Shown: positions 1-32,408, counted from the first letter of the stretch. The stretch is 64,000 bases of DNA from Hyperoodon ampullatus (GCA_949752795.1 OX457074.1:28567980-28631979), one strand, 5' to 3'. Made by a program: numbers and translations. Notes: generated from the letters alone by a model not told the origin.

Positions 1-702
<702 letters not shown>

Positions 703-1366
703 ACTGGCCAGCAGCTAATGGGGGCGGGTGGGGAGCGGCAGGGCATGGAGAGAGGAATAAAGAGCGCCATGGTCCAGAAAACATTGGCGGTCTGTGGCTT
801 GGAAGCGCCACTCCTTCTGCCAGCTTGGGTCCCTGCCTTTGGCTTCCTGCAATAAGAAGCCAGTGTCCCCTCCTGGGCCTGAGGGTCCCGTTGGTTTAGT
901 GGCCACAGTCCTGCCAGCAGGCCCCTCCTGGTCTGATACCATGCACTAAGTAGATCTGCAGCTGCAGTCTCCAAACCACTGGTCTCTTGGCACCTCCTCT
1001 GTGTCTCAGCTGTCCCTGTCCCCAAAGAGCCTCATACAAGAAGCTGCTTCCAAACTGGGAGGTTCCACATCTGGGCAGGTCCAGCTCCACAGCCAGTGAA
1101 GGGCATGAAGAAGGCTGAGGCTCTGGACTCCAGCCAGGCCTTCCGCAGGGCTCTGAGGCCAAGGTCTTTCTAGTCTCAGGAGGGGCCAAGAGATGGAACG
1201 TGACATTTGAACAAGTGAGTCAGTGGGCGGTGAGCGAATGTTTGACAGCTCGAGGGGAGGTGTGCCGGCCTCCGGGCCCTGTTTGGCTGTCCAGGCTCAG
1301 CTTACCTCACCCGGGGAACCATGGAATGCCACGCCTGGCCCTCCTTTTCATCCCCCTCCCTCACTG
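703..1366 (+). other. SPEM2 3' flank and SPEM2-SPEM3 spacer, unit 1
   Basis: About 660 bp of moderately GC-rich non-coding sequence between SPEM2 and the SPEM3 promoter. It includes the SPEM2 AATAAA at 756-761. No gene or recognisable interspersed repeat is visible. It recurs at 12046-12709, 23389-24052 and 34734-~35410. Confidence 0.7.
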
Positions 1367-1642
<276 letters not shown>

Positions 1643-2235
1643 TAGAAGGGGCTGAGATGGGATGGCTGCTGTAGTGTGGCCGAAAAAGGGTTGGATTTCA
1701 GGGCTCACCCTGATCCCAAACTCCATGCTCCCTTGCTTCCCTCAGCTCTGGATGCATCTGAAGAGATTCTTGCGGGCAGGTTTCAACCATATTTTCCCCA
1801 AAGGTAAGTGGGCGCCAGTGTGGGCTCAGGGGATGTGGGCCTGTCCCCTTTCTTCTATCCCTGCCTCGATTCTCAGCCCCTCAAGAACCCAGGCCCTGTC
1901 CCATCTCGCCTTTCCCTGCAGACAAGCAAGCCAGCTGTGTAGGCAGCCATCGCATGCGCTGCTCCGTGGATCCCAAGAAGCTGCGTTCAAGAGTTTCTCC
2001 CCGCTTCCGCCATCGCCCGAGCTTCCTGCACAGGCACCCAAACCACCTTGAATCCCGGATACCAGAAACAGATGATGAGACGGCTTCTAAGTGCTGCTGG
2101 ACGCCGCCTCAGTGTGGACGGGCTCGGGCTTCCACGGAGGCTCCACGGGGACTGTGGAAGGAGGGGGTAGTGGGAGCTGGTGAGGCCCCTCCGTTCACAG
2201 CCTTAAAGTCCCAAGCCACCTTTAACTCCAGGTGA

Positions 2236-5690
<3,455 letters not shown>

Positions 5691-6042
5691 TCCAACAACT
5701 CACCGGAGACCATCAAGGAGTGGGGATATCAGTGTGTGGTGAGAAACATAGAAAAAGAGGGGACAGGTAAGCATGAGGAATAAAGAGACAAGAGAAGTGT
5801 TCTGTGGACTTTGGAGGACATCCAACCCAGCCCCATCCCACAGGGCCTGATGAGGACTGAAACTATCCCTGCTTTCCCTCCATCGCTCTCTAGCTAAATC
5901 CGTTATCCCCAAGGCCCTAGAGCTGCACTGTCAATTACAGTAGCCACTAGCCAAAGGCCTATTAGAATGTAAATTACTTAAAATTAAGGAAAATTAATTC
6001 TATTAAAAATTAAGTTAAAAAGCTAAAACTTCTCTTCCTCAG

Positions 6043-6192
6043 GGAACAGAATTTCCCTGACATCCAATTCTGTTCCCTGGCAGTCCAGTTGTTGGGACGT
6101 GGCGCTTTCACTGATGTGGCGGTGGTTCAATCCCTGGTCAGGGAATTCAGACCCCGCAAGCTTCATGGCTTGGCCAGAAAAAAAAAAAGAAA
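6043..6192 (+). mobile_element. CHR-1-type tRNA-derived SINE (unit 1)
   Basis: This carries the pattern of the cetartiodactyl CHR SINE (CCTGGCAGTCCAG, then GGTTCAATCCCTGGTC, then an A-rich tail), flanked by the target duplication TTCTCTTCCTCAG (6030-6042 and ~6193-6205). Its 5' end is partly duplicated (two TTCCCTG... starts), which creates an 11 bp inverted repeat at 6043-6053 and 6066-6076. It is present in all four units, including the diverged one, so it predates the array. Confidence 0.78.
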
Positions 6193-6586
6193 TTCTCTTC
6201 CTCAGTGCCATGATCTTCTAAGTGCTCAGTAGCCACATGGAGCTAGTGGCTACCGCATTGGATGGCACAGATTTAGAACATTTCCATCATCATGAAAAAT
6301 GCTATTGGAGAGCAGTGCTTTAGAGCTTAGAGCAATTTTCCTTTCCCTGTCACCCACCCCCAGCATCTTAAAGCTCCCCCAGAGCGCAGAGAACTTAGTT
6401 CTTTTTAGGGTGGCTCAGAAGCCACCCTCTGGGGAGGAGGTAAGATGTAGGGATGGGCACCCAATGCCTGACTTCCCCAGCCTGTGAGAAAGAGCCCAGG
6501 CTTCAGTTTTCCTCATCTGGTCTCTTGGGTCACGACCAGATGTATGCAAACTTGCCTCCCCCATTCTGGGCTGTGTTTGGGGCTCT

Positions 6587-6590
6587 TGAT
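6587..6590 (+). other. Chimeric duplication joint: SPEM3 3' flank fused to CHRNB1 intron (unit 1)
   Basis: Unit 4 and unit 1 match up to GGGGCTCT near 39805 and 6585, then diverge completely. Unit 1 continues into ~600 bp of CHRNB1 intron leading to the M2 exon. Unit 3 keeps four extra bases (GGTT) at the joint that also occur in unit 4; units 1 and 2 have lost them. TMEM102, FGF11 and the CHRNB1 5' half, which lie between these points in human, are absent. Confidence 0.85.
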
Positions 6591-7112
6591 CTGATTTACA
6601 TTTTAATGGGATCAATGTGGCTGCTCTGTTGAGAACAGTCAGCAGGGGGGGCAAAGGATGAAGCAAAGAGGAGGCCTTTGTAATAACTCAGATCTGAGGT
6701 AATGGTGGCTTGTACCAGGATGGTAGTGGTAGATGGGATAGGTCATCAGTTTCAGGATATATGTTGAAGGTAGAGCCAATAGGGTTTGGTATGGATTGGA
6801 TATGGGATGAGAGAGAGGAGAGCTGAGAATGACTCCAAGGGATTTGGCCTGAGCCACAGGAAAGATCGAGTTGTCATTTATGACCTGAGGAAGACTGTGT
6901 GGGGAGTCGGTGGTGAGGGAATTAAGTTTTGGACATGTTAAGTTCGAGATGTCTATTGGACACCCAAATGGAGAGGTTAAGTAGGCAGGTGGATACAAGT
7001 GTGGAATTTAGGGGAATCAGTCCAGGTTGGAGGTATAAATGTAGGAGTTATTTGCATGCAGTTGGCCCTTCCAAAAGCCTGTCCTTGAGTGGGCTGGAAA
7101 CACGGTCACTGA

Positions 7113-8997
<1,885 letters not shown>

Positions 8998-9274
8998 GGA
9001 CGAGAGGGCCGAGACCGAGGTCCTCGGCCACTTGAATTGAGAGTTTGATAGTACTCTCAAGTCCTATCCCTTTCTGCATCTTAACTCCTTCACTAGGAGT
9101 CCAATCCTCTCCTCGTTTCGTTTCTAGGGAGGAAGCCCAAGTGGGACTGGGCAGCTGGGGGCCTTGGGCCCACCTGACATGCACTATCCGCTTATTTACT
9201 CTTTGGCTTCTTGAAGAAGCCCCGTTGGATATTCACATCTAGGTTGGCAATGAATGGAACAAAGAACAAGAACT

Positions 9275-9385
9275 AGATTGTAAGCCTTCTGAGGGCAGGA
9301 ACTATGGCTGTTCACTGTAATATCCCCAGCACCTAGCACAGATCCTAACCTATACAGCCGGTACCTCTGATTGAATGAATAGGGA
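9275..9385 (+). repeat. L2-type LINE 3' end fragment (unit 1)
   Basis: Ancient L2 tail pattern: GTAAGCCTTCTGAGGGCAGG, then CCCCAGCACCTAGCACAG, ending near TGAATGAAT. Recurs at 20618-20728 and 31963-32073. Confidence 0.7.
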
Positions 9386-9589
9386 AATTATTTTTTCTGT
9401 AAAGAAATACACTAAGTAATAGTGCTTATGTTGGCATGTTGGGACTAGTGGTCGTTTTTTCTTTGTTTTGACCTTTCTGTACTTTATTGTATTTTGTAAT
9501 ATGTATTATCTTTAGGATAAGAAAAGTTTCTTTCTAAAAGGATGCATTTGTAATGAGGATAAAAAAGCACACTGTAAAAACCTCAAGTT

Positions 9590-9720
9590 CCAGCTGTGAT
9601 GCTCAAACTTTGGACAAGCTACTAAACTGCTCTGTGCCTCAGTTTCTCCATCTGTAAAATGAAGCGAATAATAGTATCTGCTGCCTAGTCTGAGGATCAT
9701 ATGAGAAGATGAGAACAAAA
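9590..9720 (+). repeat. MIR SINE fragment (unit 1)
   Basis: MIR core pattern with CTGTGCCTCAGTTTCTCC followed by ATCTGTAAAATGAAG. Recurs at 20933-21063 and 32278-32408. Confidence 0.8.
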
Positions 9721-10311
9721 GCATTATACAGTATACATCAGAGGTTACAAACTGGTGTGTTTTGTGTGGCCCATGTTGTTGGCCAGCAGAGTTTAAAAGT
9801 TGAATTGGTTTGCTACTTTTAAAATGTGGCTATTTCACAGAGCAATTTGGATTTCTGGCTTCTCTTGAAACTTTTAAAGAACTGCAGGCTAGTTCTAAGA
9901 AGCCCAACAGGCTACGTAAGTGGTCCTAATGTCTTGAACAATGAAATGGAGGAAATCCTATATGCATGATCCAGTCACTATGAAGACTGTCTCTCATCTG
10001 TAGCAACCCTGCTTGCAAATCAAGTTAAGCAAGGCCCCATGGAGACAGAAGGACAGACTGAACTCTGGGGACTAGGCTCCATGTAGTGGGAGCCGAGGGC
10101 AGAGACGGCCACCTAAAGGACCAGCTGAGTGGATGAAAGATTGGACAACTCCGCATTGTGACTCCCTGCAATGGGCCTCATTATGACCATGCTCCCTCAC
10201 CTGTTGGTGGGTGTCCCCAGGTCCTGGCATGAGTGCAGTGTGGGTCAGGGCCGGTGGGGTTGAGGGGGGTGGGGCGTCCCACGGCTCAGGCGGCCCTAGG
10301 ACCCGCCCACC

Positions 10312-12045
<1,734 letters not shown>

Positions 12046-12709
12046 ACTGGCCAGCAGCTAATGGGGGCGGGTGGGGAGCGGCAGGGCATGGAGAGAGGAA
12101 TAAAGAGTGCCATGGTCCAGAAAACATTGGCGGTCTGTGGCTTGGAAGCGCCACTCCTTCTGCCAGCTTGAGTCCCTGCCTTTGGCTTCCTGCAATAAGA
12201 AGCCAGTGTCCCCTTCTGGGCCTGAGAGTCCCGTTGGTTTAGTGGCCACAGTCCTGCCAGCAGGCCCCTCCTGGTCTGATACCATGCACTAAGTAGATCT
12301 GCAGCTGCAGTCTCCAAACCACTGGTCTCTTGGCACCTCCTCTGTGTCTCAGCTGTCCCTGTCCCCAAAGAGCCTCATACAAGAAGCTGCTTCCAAACTG
12401 GGAGGTTCCACATCTGGGCAGGTCCAGCTCCACAGCCAGTGAAGGGCATGAAGAAGGCTGAGGCTCTGGACTCCAGCCAGGCCTTCCGCAGGGCTCTGAG
12501 GCCAAGGTCTTTCTAGTCTCAGGAGGGGCCAAGAGATGGAACGTGACATTTGAACAAGTGAGTCAGTGGGCGGTGAGCGAATGTTTGACAGCTCGAGGGG
12601 AGGTGTGCCAGCCTCCGGGCCCTGTTTGGCTGTCCAGGCTCAGCTTACCTCACCCGGGGAACCATGGAATGCCACGCCTGGCCCTCCTTTTCATCCCCCT
12701 CCCTCACTG

Positions 12710-12985
<276 letters not shown>

Positions 12986-14217
12986 TAGAAGGGGCTGAGA
13001 TGGGATGGCTGCTGTAGTGTGGCCGAACAAGGGTTGGATTTCAGGGCTCACCCTGATCCCAAACTCCACGCTCCCTTGCTTCCCTCAGCTCTGGATGCAT
13101 CTGAAGAGATTCTTGCGGGCAGGTTTCAACCATATTTTCCCCAAAGGTAAGTGGGCGCCAGTGTGGGCTCAGGGGATGTGGGCCTGTCCCCTTTCTTCTA
13201 TCCCTGCCTTGATTCTCAGCCCCTCAAGAACCCAGGCCCTGTCCCATCTCGCCTTTCCCTGCAGACAAGCAAGCCAGCTGTGTAGGCAGTCATCGCATGC
13301 GCTGCTCCGTGGATCCCAAGAAGCTGCGTTCAAGAGTTTCTCCCCGCTTCCGCCATCGCCCGAGCTTCCTGCACAGGCACCCAAACCACCTTGAATCCCG
13401 GATACCAGAAACAGGTGATGAGACGGCTTCTAAGTGCTGCTGGACGCCGCCTCAGTGTGGACGGGCTCGGGCTTCCACGGAGGCTCCACGGGGACTGTGG
13501 AAGGAGGGGGTAGTGGGAGCTGGTGAGGCCCCTCCGTTCACAGCCTTAAAGTCCCAAGCCACCTTTAACTCCAGGTGAGAGACATCTTCTAAGCTCCGCA
13601 GGAGAAGCAAGGTGGACGTGGTTCCACTCTGCCTGCCCCAAGAGAGCAAGACTAAGACCCCAGACTATGACTCAGCCCAGGCCCCAGCCCGGGCCCAGAC
13701 CTGCCCCCCAGTTCAGCTCCCTGCACATTCTCCTGCCAAGGCCCAGACCTTCTCCTACAAGCACCCCTCTGTGCACGCCCCACCTCAGGCCCAGACTTGC
13801 TCCACATTCCACCTCCCTGAGCACACTACCCCCCAGGCCCAGACCCCCTCACCAGCCCTCAACCCTGAGCACAGCCCTGCCCAGGTCCATGGCCCGGAGC
13901 ATACCTCAGCCCATACCCCAGCCCAGGCCCAAGCCCAGGCCCCCTCACATGCCTCAGCCCAATTCCTGGGCCACACTTCTCTCTGCACCCTGACCCATGC
14001 TCATCTGACCTATACCCATGCCAACACTCTGGTCCCTCCCCCAACTTCTGCCCCTGCTACTACTCCTGCCCTAGCCCCTACACCAGCCCCTGTCCCGATC
14101 TCTGCCACAACCTCTGTCCCAGCACTGGTCATGGCCCTGACGACCACTCCAGTCCCTTCCACCACCCGTACCCCCATCCTAGATTCTATTCTCTCTACCT
14201 TGTCTACCTTCGACTAA

Positions 14218-17033
<2,816 letters not shown>

Positions 17034-17385
17034 TCCAACAACTCACCGGAGACCATCAAGGAGTGGGGATATCAGTGTGTGGTGAGAAACATAGAAAAAG
17101 AGGGGACAGGTAAGCATGAGGAATAAAGAGACAAGAGAAGTGTTCTGTGGACTTTGGAGGACATCCAACCCAGCCCCATCCCACAGGGCCTGATGAGGAC
17201 TGAAACTATCCCTGCTTTCCCTCCATCGCTCTCTAGCTAAATCCGTTATCCCCAAGGCCCTAGAGCTGCACTGTCAATTACAGTAGCCACTAGCCAAAGG
17301 CCTATTAGAATGTAAATTACTTAAAATTAAGGAAAATTAATTCTATTAAAAATTAAGTTAAAAAGCTAAAACTTCTCTTCCTCAG

Positions 17386-17535
17386 GGAACAGAATTTCCC
17401 TGACATCCAATTCTGTTCCCTGGCAGTCCAGTTGTTGGGACGTGGCGCTTTCACTGATGTGGCGGTGGTTCAATCCCTGGTCAGGGAATTCAGACCCCGC
17501 AAGCTTCATGGCTTGGCCAGAAAAAAAAAAAGAAA
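17386..17535 (+). mobile_element. CHR-1-type SINE (unit 2)
   Basis: Copy of the unit 1 SINE with the same A-tail length and the same duplicated 5' end and inverted repeat. Confidence 0.75.
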
Positions 17536-17929
17536 TTCTCTTCCTCAGTGCCATGATCTTCTAAGTGCTCAGTAGCCACATGGAGCTAGTGGCTACCGCA
17601 TTGGATGGCACAGATTTAGAACATTTCCATCATCATGAAAAATGCTATTGGAGAGCAGTGCTTTAGAGCTTAGAGCAATTTTCCTTTCCCTGTCACCCAC
17701 CCCCAGCATCTTAAAGCTCCCCCAGAGCGCAGAGAACTTAGTTCTTTTTAGGGTGGCTCAGAAGCCACCCTCTGGGGAGGAGGTAAGATGTAGGGATGGG
17801 CACCCAATGCCTGACTTCCCCAGCCTGTGAGAAAGAGCCCAGGCTTCAGTTTTCCTCATCTGGTCTCTTGGGTCACGACCAGATGTATGCAAACTTGCCT
17901 CCCCCATTCTGGGCTGTGTTTGGGGCTCT

Positions 17930-17933
17930 TGAT
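17930..17933 (+). other. Chimeric SPEM3-flank/CHRNB1-intron joint (unit 2)
   Basis: Same joint sequence as unit 1, including the four-base loss relative to unit 3. Confidence 0.85.
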
Positions 17934-18455
17934 CTGATTTACATTTTAATGGGATCAATGTGGCTGCTCTGTTGAGAACAGTCAGCAGGGGGGGCAAAGG
18001 ATGAAGCAAAGAGGAGGCCTTTGTAATAACTCAGATCTGAGGTAATGGTGGCTTGTACCAGGATGGTAGTGGTAGATGGGATAGGTCATCAGTTTCAGGA
18101 TATATGTTGAAGGTAGAGCCAATAGGGTTTGGTATGGATTGGATATGGGATGAGAGAGAGGAGAGCTGAGAATGACTCCAAGGGATTTGGCCTGAGCCAC
18201 AGGAAAGATCGAGTTGTCATTTATGACCTGAGGAAGACTGTGTGGGGAGTCGGTGGTGAGGGAATTAAGTTTTGGACATGTTAAGTTCGAGATGTCTATT
18301 GGACACCCAAATGGAGAGGTTAAGTAGGCAGGTGGATACAAGTGTGGAATTTAGGGGAATCAGTCCAGGTTGGAGGTATAAATGTAGGAGTTATTTGCAT
18401 GCAGTTGGCCCTTCCAAAAGCCTGTCCTTGAGTGGGCTGGAAACACGGTCACTGA

Positions 18456-20340
<1,885 letters not shown>

Positions 20341-20617
20341 GGACGAGAGGGCCGAGACCGAGGTCCTCGGCCACTTGAATTGAGAGTTTGATAGTACTCT
20401 CAAGTCCTATCCCTTTCTGCATCTTAACTCCTTCACTAGGAGTCCAATCCTCTCCTCGTTTCGTTTCTAGGGAGGAAGCCCAAGTGGGACTGGGCAGCAG
20501 GGGGCCTTGGGCCCACCTGACATGCACTATCCGCTTATTTACTCTTTGGCTTCTTGAAGAAGCCCCGTTGGATATTCACATCTAGGTTGGCAATGAATGG
20601 AACAAAGAACAAGAACT

Positions 20618-20728
20618 AGATTGTAAGCCTTCTGAGGGCAGGAACTATGGCTGTTCACTGTAATATCCCCAGCACCTAGCACAGATCCTAACCTATACAG
20701 CCGGTACCTCTGATTGAATGAATAGGGA
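20618..20728 (+). repeat. L2-type LINE 3' end fragment (unit 2)
   Basis: Copy of the L2 tail described in unit 1 at the same offset. Confidence 0.7.
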
Positions 20729-20932
20729 AATTATTTTTTCTGTAAAGAAATACACTAAGTAATAGTGCTTATGTTGGCATGTTGGGACTAGTGGTCGTTT
20801 TTTCTTTGTTTTGACCTTTCTGTACTTTATTGTATTTTGTAATATGTATTATCTTTAGGATAAGAAAAGGTTCTTTCTAAAAGGATGCATTTGTAATGAG
20901 GATAAAAAAGCACACTGTAAAAACCTCAAGTT

Positions 20933-21063
20933 CCAGCTGTGATGCTCAAACTTTGGACAAGCTACTAAACTGCTCTGTGCCTCAGTTTCTCCATCTGTAA
21001 AATGAAGCGAATAATAGTATCTGCTGCCTAGTCTGAGGATCATATGAGAAGATGAGAACAAAA
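20933..21063 (+). repeat. MIR SINE fragment (unit 2)
   Basis: Copy of the unit 1 MIR at the same offset. Confidence 0.8.
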
Positions 21064-21654
21064 GCATTATACAGTATACATCAGAGGTTACAAACTGGTG
21101 TGTTTTGTGTGGCCCATGTTGTTGGCCAGCAGAGTTTAAAAGTTGAATTGGTTTGCTACTTTTAAAATGTGGCTATTTCACAGAGCAATTTGGATTTCTG
21201 GCTTCTCTTGAAACTTTTAAAGAACTGCAGGCTAGTTCTAAGAAGCCCAACAGGCTACGTAAGTGGTCCTAATGTCTTGAACAATGAAATGGAGGAAATC
21301 CTATATGCATGATCCAGTCACTATGAAGACTGTCTCTCATCTGTAGCAACCCTGCTTGCAAATCAAGTTAAGCAAGGCCCCATGGAGACAGAAGGACAGA
21401 CTGAACTCTGGGGACTAGGCTCCATGTAGTGGGAGCCGAGGGCAGAGACGGCCACCTAAAGGACCAGCTGAGTGGATGAAAGATTGGACAACTCCGCATT
21501 GTGACTCCCTGCAATGGGCCTCATTATGACCATGCTCCCTCACCTGTTGGTGGGTGTCCCCAGGTCCTGGCATGAGTGCAGTGTGGGTCAGGGCCGGTGG
21601 GGTTGAGGGGGGTGGGGCGTCCCACGGCTCAGGCGGCCCTAGGACCCGCCCACC

Positions 21655-23388
<1,734 letters not shown>

Positions 23389-24052
23389 ACTGGCCAGCAG
23401 CTAATGGGGGCGGGTGGGGAGCGGCAGGGCATGGAGAGAGGAATAAAGAGCGCCATGGTCCAGAAAACATTGGCGGTCTGTGGCTTGGAAGCGCCACTCC
23501 TTCTGCCAGCTTGGGTCCCTGCCTTTGGCTTCCTGCAATAAGAAGCCAGTGTCCCCTCCTGGGCCTGAGGGTCCCGTTGGTTTAGTGGCCACAGTCCTGC
23601 CAGCAGGCCCCTCCTGGTCTGATACCATGCACTAAGTAGATCTGCAGCTGCAGTCTCCAAACCACTGGTCTCTTGGCACCTCCTCTGTGTCTCAGCTGTC
23701 CCTGTCCCCAAAGAGCCTCATACAAGAAGCTGCTTCCAAACTGGGAGGTTCCACATCTGGGCAGGTCCAGCTCCACAGCCAGTGAAGGGCATGAAGAAGG
23801 CTGAGGCTCTGGACTCCAGCCAGGCCTTCCGCAGGGCTCTGAGGCCAAGGTCTTTCTAGTCTCAGGAGGGGCCAAGAGATGGAACGTGACATTTGAACAA
23901 GTGAGTCAGTGGGCGGTGAGCGAATGTTTGACAGCTCGAGGGGAGGTGTGCCGGCCTCCGGGCCCTGTTTGGCTGTCCAGGCTCAGCTTACCTCACCCGG
24001 GGAACCATGGAATGCCACGCCTGGCCCTCCTTTTCATCCCCCTCCCTCACTG

Positions 24053-24328
<276 letters not shown>

Positions 24329-25560
24329 TAGAAGGGGCTGAGATGGGATGGCTGCTGTAGTGTGGCCGAACAAGGGTTGGATTTCAGGGCTCACCCTGAT
24401 CCCAAACTCCACGCTCCCTTGCTTCCCTCAGCTCTGGATGCATCTGAAGAGATTCTTGCGGGCAGGTTTCAACCATATTTTCCCCAAAGGTAAGTGGGCG
24501 CCAGTGTGGGCTCAGGGGATGTGGGCCTGTCCCCTTTCTTCTATCCCTGCCTCGATTCTCAGCCCCTCAAGAACCCAGGCCCTGTCCCATCTCGCCTTTC
24601 CCTGCAGACAAGCAAGCCAGCTGTGTAGGCAGCCATCGCATGCGCTGCTCCGTGGATCCCAAGAAGCTGCGTTCAAGAGTTTCTCCCCGCTTCCGCCATC
24701 GCCCGAGCTTCCTGCACAGGCACCCAAACCACCTTGAATCCCGGATACCAGAAACAGATGATGAGACGGCTTCTAAGTGCTGCTGGACGCCGCCTCAGTG
24801 TGGACGGGCTCGGGCTTCCACGGAGGCTCCACGGGGACTGTGGAAGGAGGGGGTAGTGGGAGCTGGTGAGGCCCCTCCGTTCACAGCCTTAAAGTCCCAA
24901 GCCACCTTTAACTCCAGGTGAGAGACATCTTCCAAGCTCCGCAGGAGAAGCAAGGTGGACGTGGTTCCACTCTGCCTGCCCCAAGAGAGCAAGACTAAGA
25001 CCCCAGACTATGACTCAGCCCAGGCCCCAGCCCGGGCCCAGACCTGCCCCCCAGTTCAGCTCCCTGCACATTCTCCTGCCAAGGCCCAGACCTTCTCCTA
25101 CAAGCACCCCTCTGTGCACGCCCCACCTCAGGCCCAGACTTGCTCCACATTCCACCTCCCTGAGCACACTACCCCCCAGGCCCAGACCCCCTCACCAGCC
25201 CTCAACCCTGAGCACAGCCCTGCCCAGGTCCATGGCCCGGAGCATACCTCAGCCCATACCCCAGCCCAGGCCCAAGCCCAGGCCCCCTCACATGCCTCAG
25301 CCCAATTCCTGGGCCACACTTCTCTCTGCACCCTGACCCATGCTCATCTGACCTATACCCATGCCAACACTCTGGTCCCTCCCCCAACTTCTGCCCCTGC
25401 TACTACTCCTGCCCTAGCCCCTACACCAGCCCCTGTCCCGATCTCTGCCACAACCTCTGTCCCAGCACTGGTCATGGCCCTGACGACCACTCCAGTCCCT
25501 TCCACCACCCGTACCCCCATCCTAGATTCTATTCTCTCTACCTTGTCTACCTTCGACTAA

Positions 25561-28376
<2,816 letters not shown>

Positions 28377-28728
28377 TCCAACAACTCACCGGAGACCATC
28401 AAGGAGTGGGGATATCAGTGTGTGGTGAGAAACATAGAAAAAGAGGGGACAGGTAAGCATGAGGAATAAAGAGACAAGAGAAGTGTTCTGTGGACTTTGG
28501 AGGACATCCAACCCAGCCCCATCCCACAGGGCCTGATGAGGACCGAAACTATCCCTCCTTTCCCTCCATCGCTCTCTAGCTAAATCCGTTATCCCCAAGG
28601 CCCTAGAGCTGCACTGTCAATTACAGTAGCCACTAGCCAAAGGCCTATTAGAATGTAAATTACTTAAAATTAAGGAAAATTAATTCTATTAAAAATTAAG
28701 TTAAAAAGCTAAAACTTCTCTTCCTCAG

Positions 28729-28875
28729 GGAACAGAATTTCCCTGACATCCAATTCTGTTCCCTGGCAGTCCAGTTGTTGGGACGTGGCGTTTTCACTGA
28801 TGTGGCGGTGGTTCAATCCCTGGTCAGGGAATTCAGACCCCGCAAGCTTCATGGCTTGGCCAGAAAAAAAACAGA
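28729..28875 (+). mobile_element. CHR-1-type SINE (unit 3)
   Basis: Same insertion as in the other units. The A-rich tail is interrupted (AAAACAGAAA), as in unit 4, whereas units 1 and 2 have a longer pure A run. Confidence 0.75.
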
Positions 28876-29272
28876 AATTCTCTTCCTCAGTGCCATGATC
28901 TTCTAAGTGCTCAGTAGCCACATGGAGTTAGTGGCTACCGCATTGGATGGCACAGATTTAGAACATTTCCATCATCATGAAAAATGCTATTGGAGAGCAG
29001 TGCTTTAGAGCTTAGAGCAATTTTCCTTTCCCTGTCACCCACCCCCAGCATCTTAAAGCTCCCCCAGAGCGCAGAGAACTTAGTTCTTCTTAGGGTGGCT
29101 CAGAAGCCACCCTCTGGGGAGGAGGTAAGATGTAGGGATGGGCACCCAATGCCTGATTTCCCCAGCCTGTGAGAAAGAGCCCAGGCTTCAGTTTTCCTCA
29201 TCTGGTCTCTTGGGTCACGACCAGATGTATGCAAACTTGCCTCCCCCATTGTGGGCTGTGTTTGGGGCTCTT

Positions 29273-29278
29273 GGTTGA
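29273..29278 (+). other. Chimeric SPEM3-flank/CHRNB1-intron joint (unit 3)
   Basis: Reads CTTGGTTGATC where units 1 and 2 read CTTGATC. The extra GGTT matches the unit 4 flank (CTCGGTTACTG), so unit 3 preserves the joint closer to its original form. Confidence 0.85.
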
Positions 29279-29800
29279 TCTGATTTACATTTTAATGGGA
29301 TCAATGTGGCTGCTCTGTTGAGAACAGTCAGCAGGGGGGCAAAGGATGAAGCAAAGAGGAGGCCTTTGTAATAACTCAGATCTGAGGTAATGGTGGCTTG
29401 TACCAGGATGGTAGTGGTAGATGGGATAGGTCAACAGTTTCAGGATATATGTTGAAGGTAGAGCCAATAGGGTTTGGTATGGATTGGATATGGGATGAGA
29501 GAGAGGAGAGCTGAGAATGACTCCAAGGGATTTGGCCTGAGCCACAGGAAAGATCGAGTTGTCATTTATGACCTGAGGAAGACTGTGTGGGGAGTCGGTG
29601 GTGAGGGAATTAAGTTTTGGACATGTTAAGTTCGAGATGTCTATTGGACACCCAAATGGAGAGGTTAAGTAGGCAGGTGGATACAAGTGTGGAATTTAGG
29701 GGAATCAGTCCAGGTTGGAGGTATAAATGTAGGAGTTATTTGCATGCAGTTGGCCCTTCCAAAAGCCTGTCCTTGAGTGGGCTGGAAACACGGTCACTGA

Positions 29801-31685
<1,885 letters not shown>

Positions 31686-31962
31686 GGACGAGAGGGCCGA
31701 GACCGAGGTCCTCGGCCACTTGAATTGAGAGTTTGATAGTACTCTCAAGTCCTATCCCTTTCTGCATCTTAACTCCTTCACTAGGAGTCCAATCCTCTCC
31801 TCGTTTCGTTTCTAGGGAGGAAGCCCAAGTGGGACTGGGCAGCTGGGGGCCTTGGGCCCACCTGACATGCACTATCCGCTTATTTACTCTTTGGCTTCTT
31901 GAAGAAGCCCCGTTGGATATTCACATCTAGGTTGGCAATGAATGGAACAAAGAACAAGAACT

Positions 31963-32073
31963 AGATTGTAAGCCTTCTGAGGGCAGGAACTATGGCTGTT
32001 CACTGTAATATCCCCAGCACCTAGCACAGATCCTAACCTATACAGCCGGTACCTCTGATTGAATGAATAGGGA
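31963..32073 (+). repeat. L2-type LINE 3' end fragment (unit 3)
   Basis: Copy of the unit 1 L2 tail. Confidence 0.7.
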
Positions 32074-32277
32074 AATTATTTTTTCTGTAAGGAAATACAC
32101 TAAGTAATAGTGCTTATGTTGGCATGTTGGGACTAGTGGTCGTTTTTTCTTTGTTTTGACCTTTCTGTACTTTATTGTATTTTGTAATATGTATTATCTT
32201 TAGGATAAGAAAAGGTTCTTTCTAAAAGGATGCATTTGTAATGAGGATAAAAAAGCACAGTGTAAAAACCTCAAGTT

Positions 32278-32408
32278 CCAGCTGTGATGCTCAAACTTTG
32301 GACAAGCTACTAAACTGCTCTGTGCCTCAGTTTCTCCATCTGTAAAATGAAGCGAATAATAGTATCTGCTGCCTAGTCTGAGGATCATATGAGAAGATGA
32401 GAACAAAA
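32278..32408 (+). repeat. MIR SINE fragment (unit 3)
   Basis: Copy of the unit 1 MIR. Confidence 0.8.

Larger units (their letters stand above)
8998..10311 (+). other. CHRNB1 3' flank to SPEM2 spacer, unit 1
   Basis: About 1.3 kb of non-coding sequence joins the CHRNB1 stop to SPEM2. It contains an L2-like tail (9275-9385), a MIR (9590-9720) and a GC-rich stretch before the SPEM2 ATG (10240-10311, with GGGGCG and CCGCCC). In human these genes are not neighbours in this order, so an older rearrangement joint must lie in this interval. I cannot place it without a reference. Confidence 0.65.
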
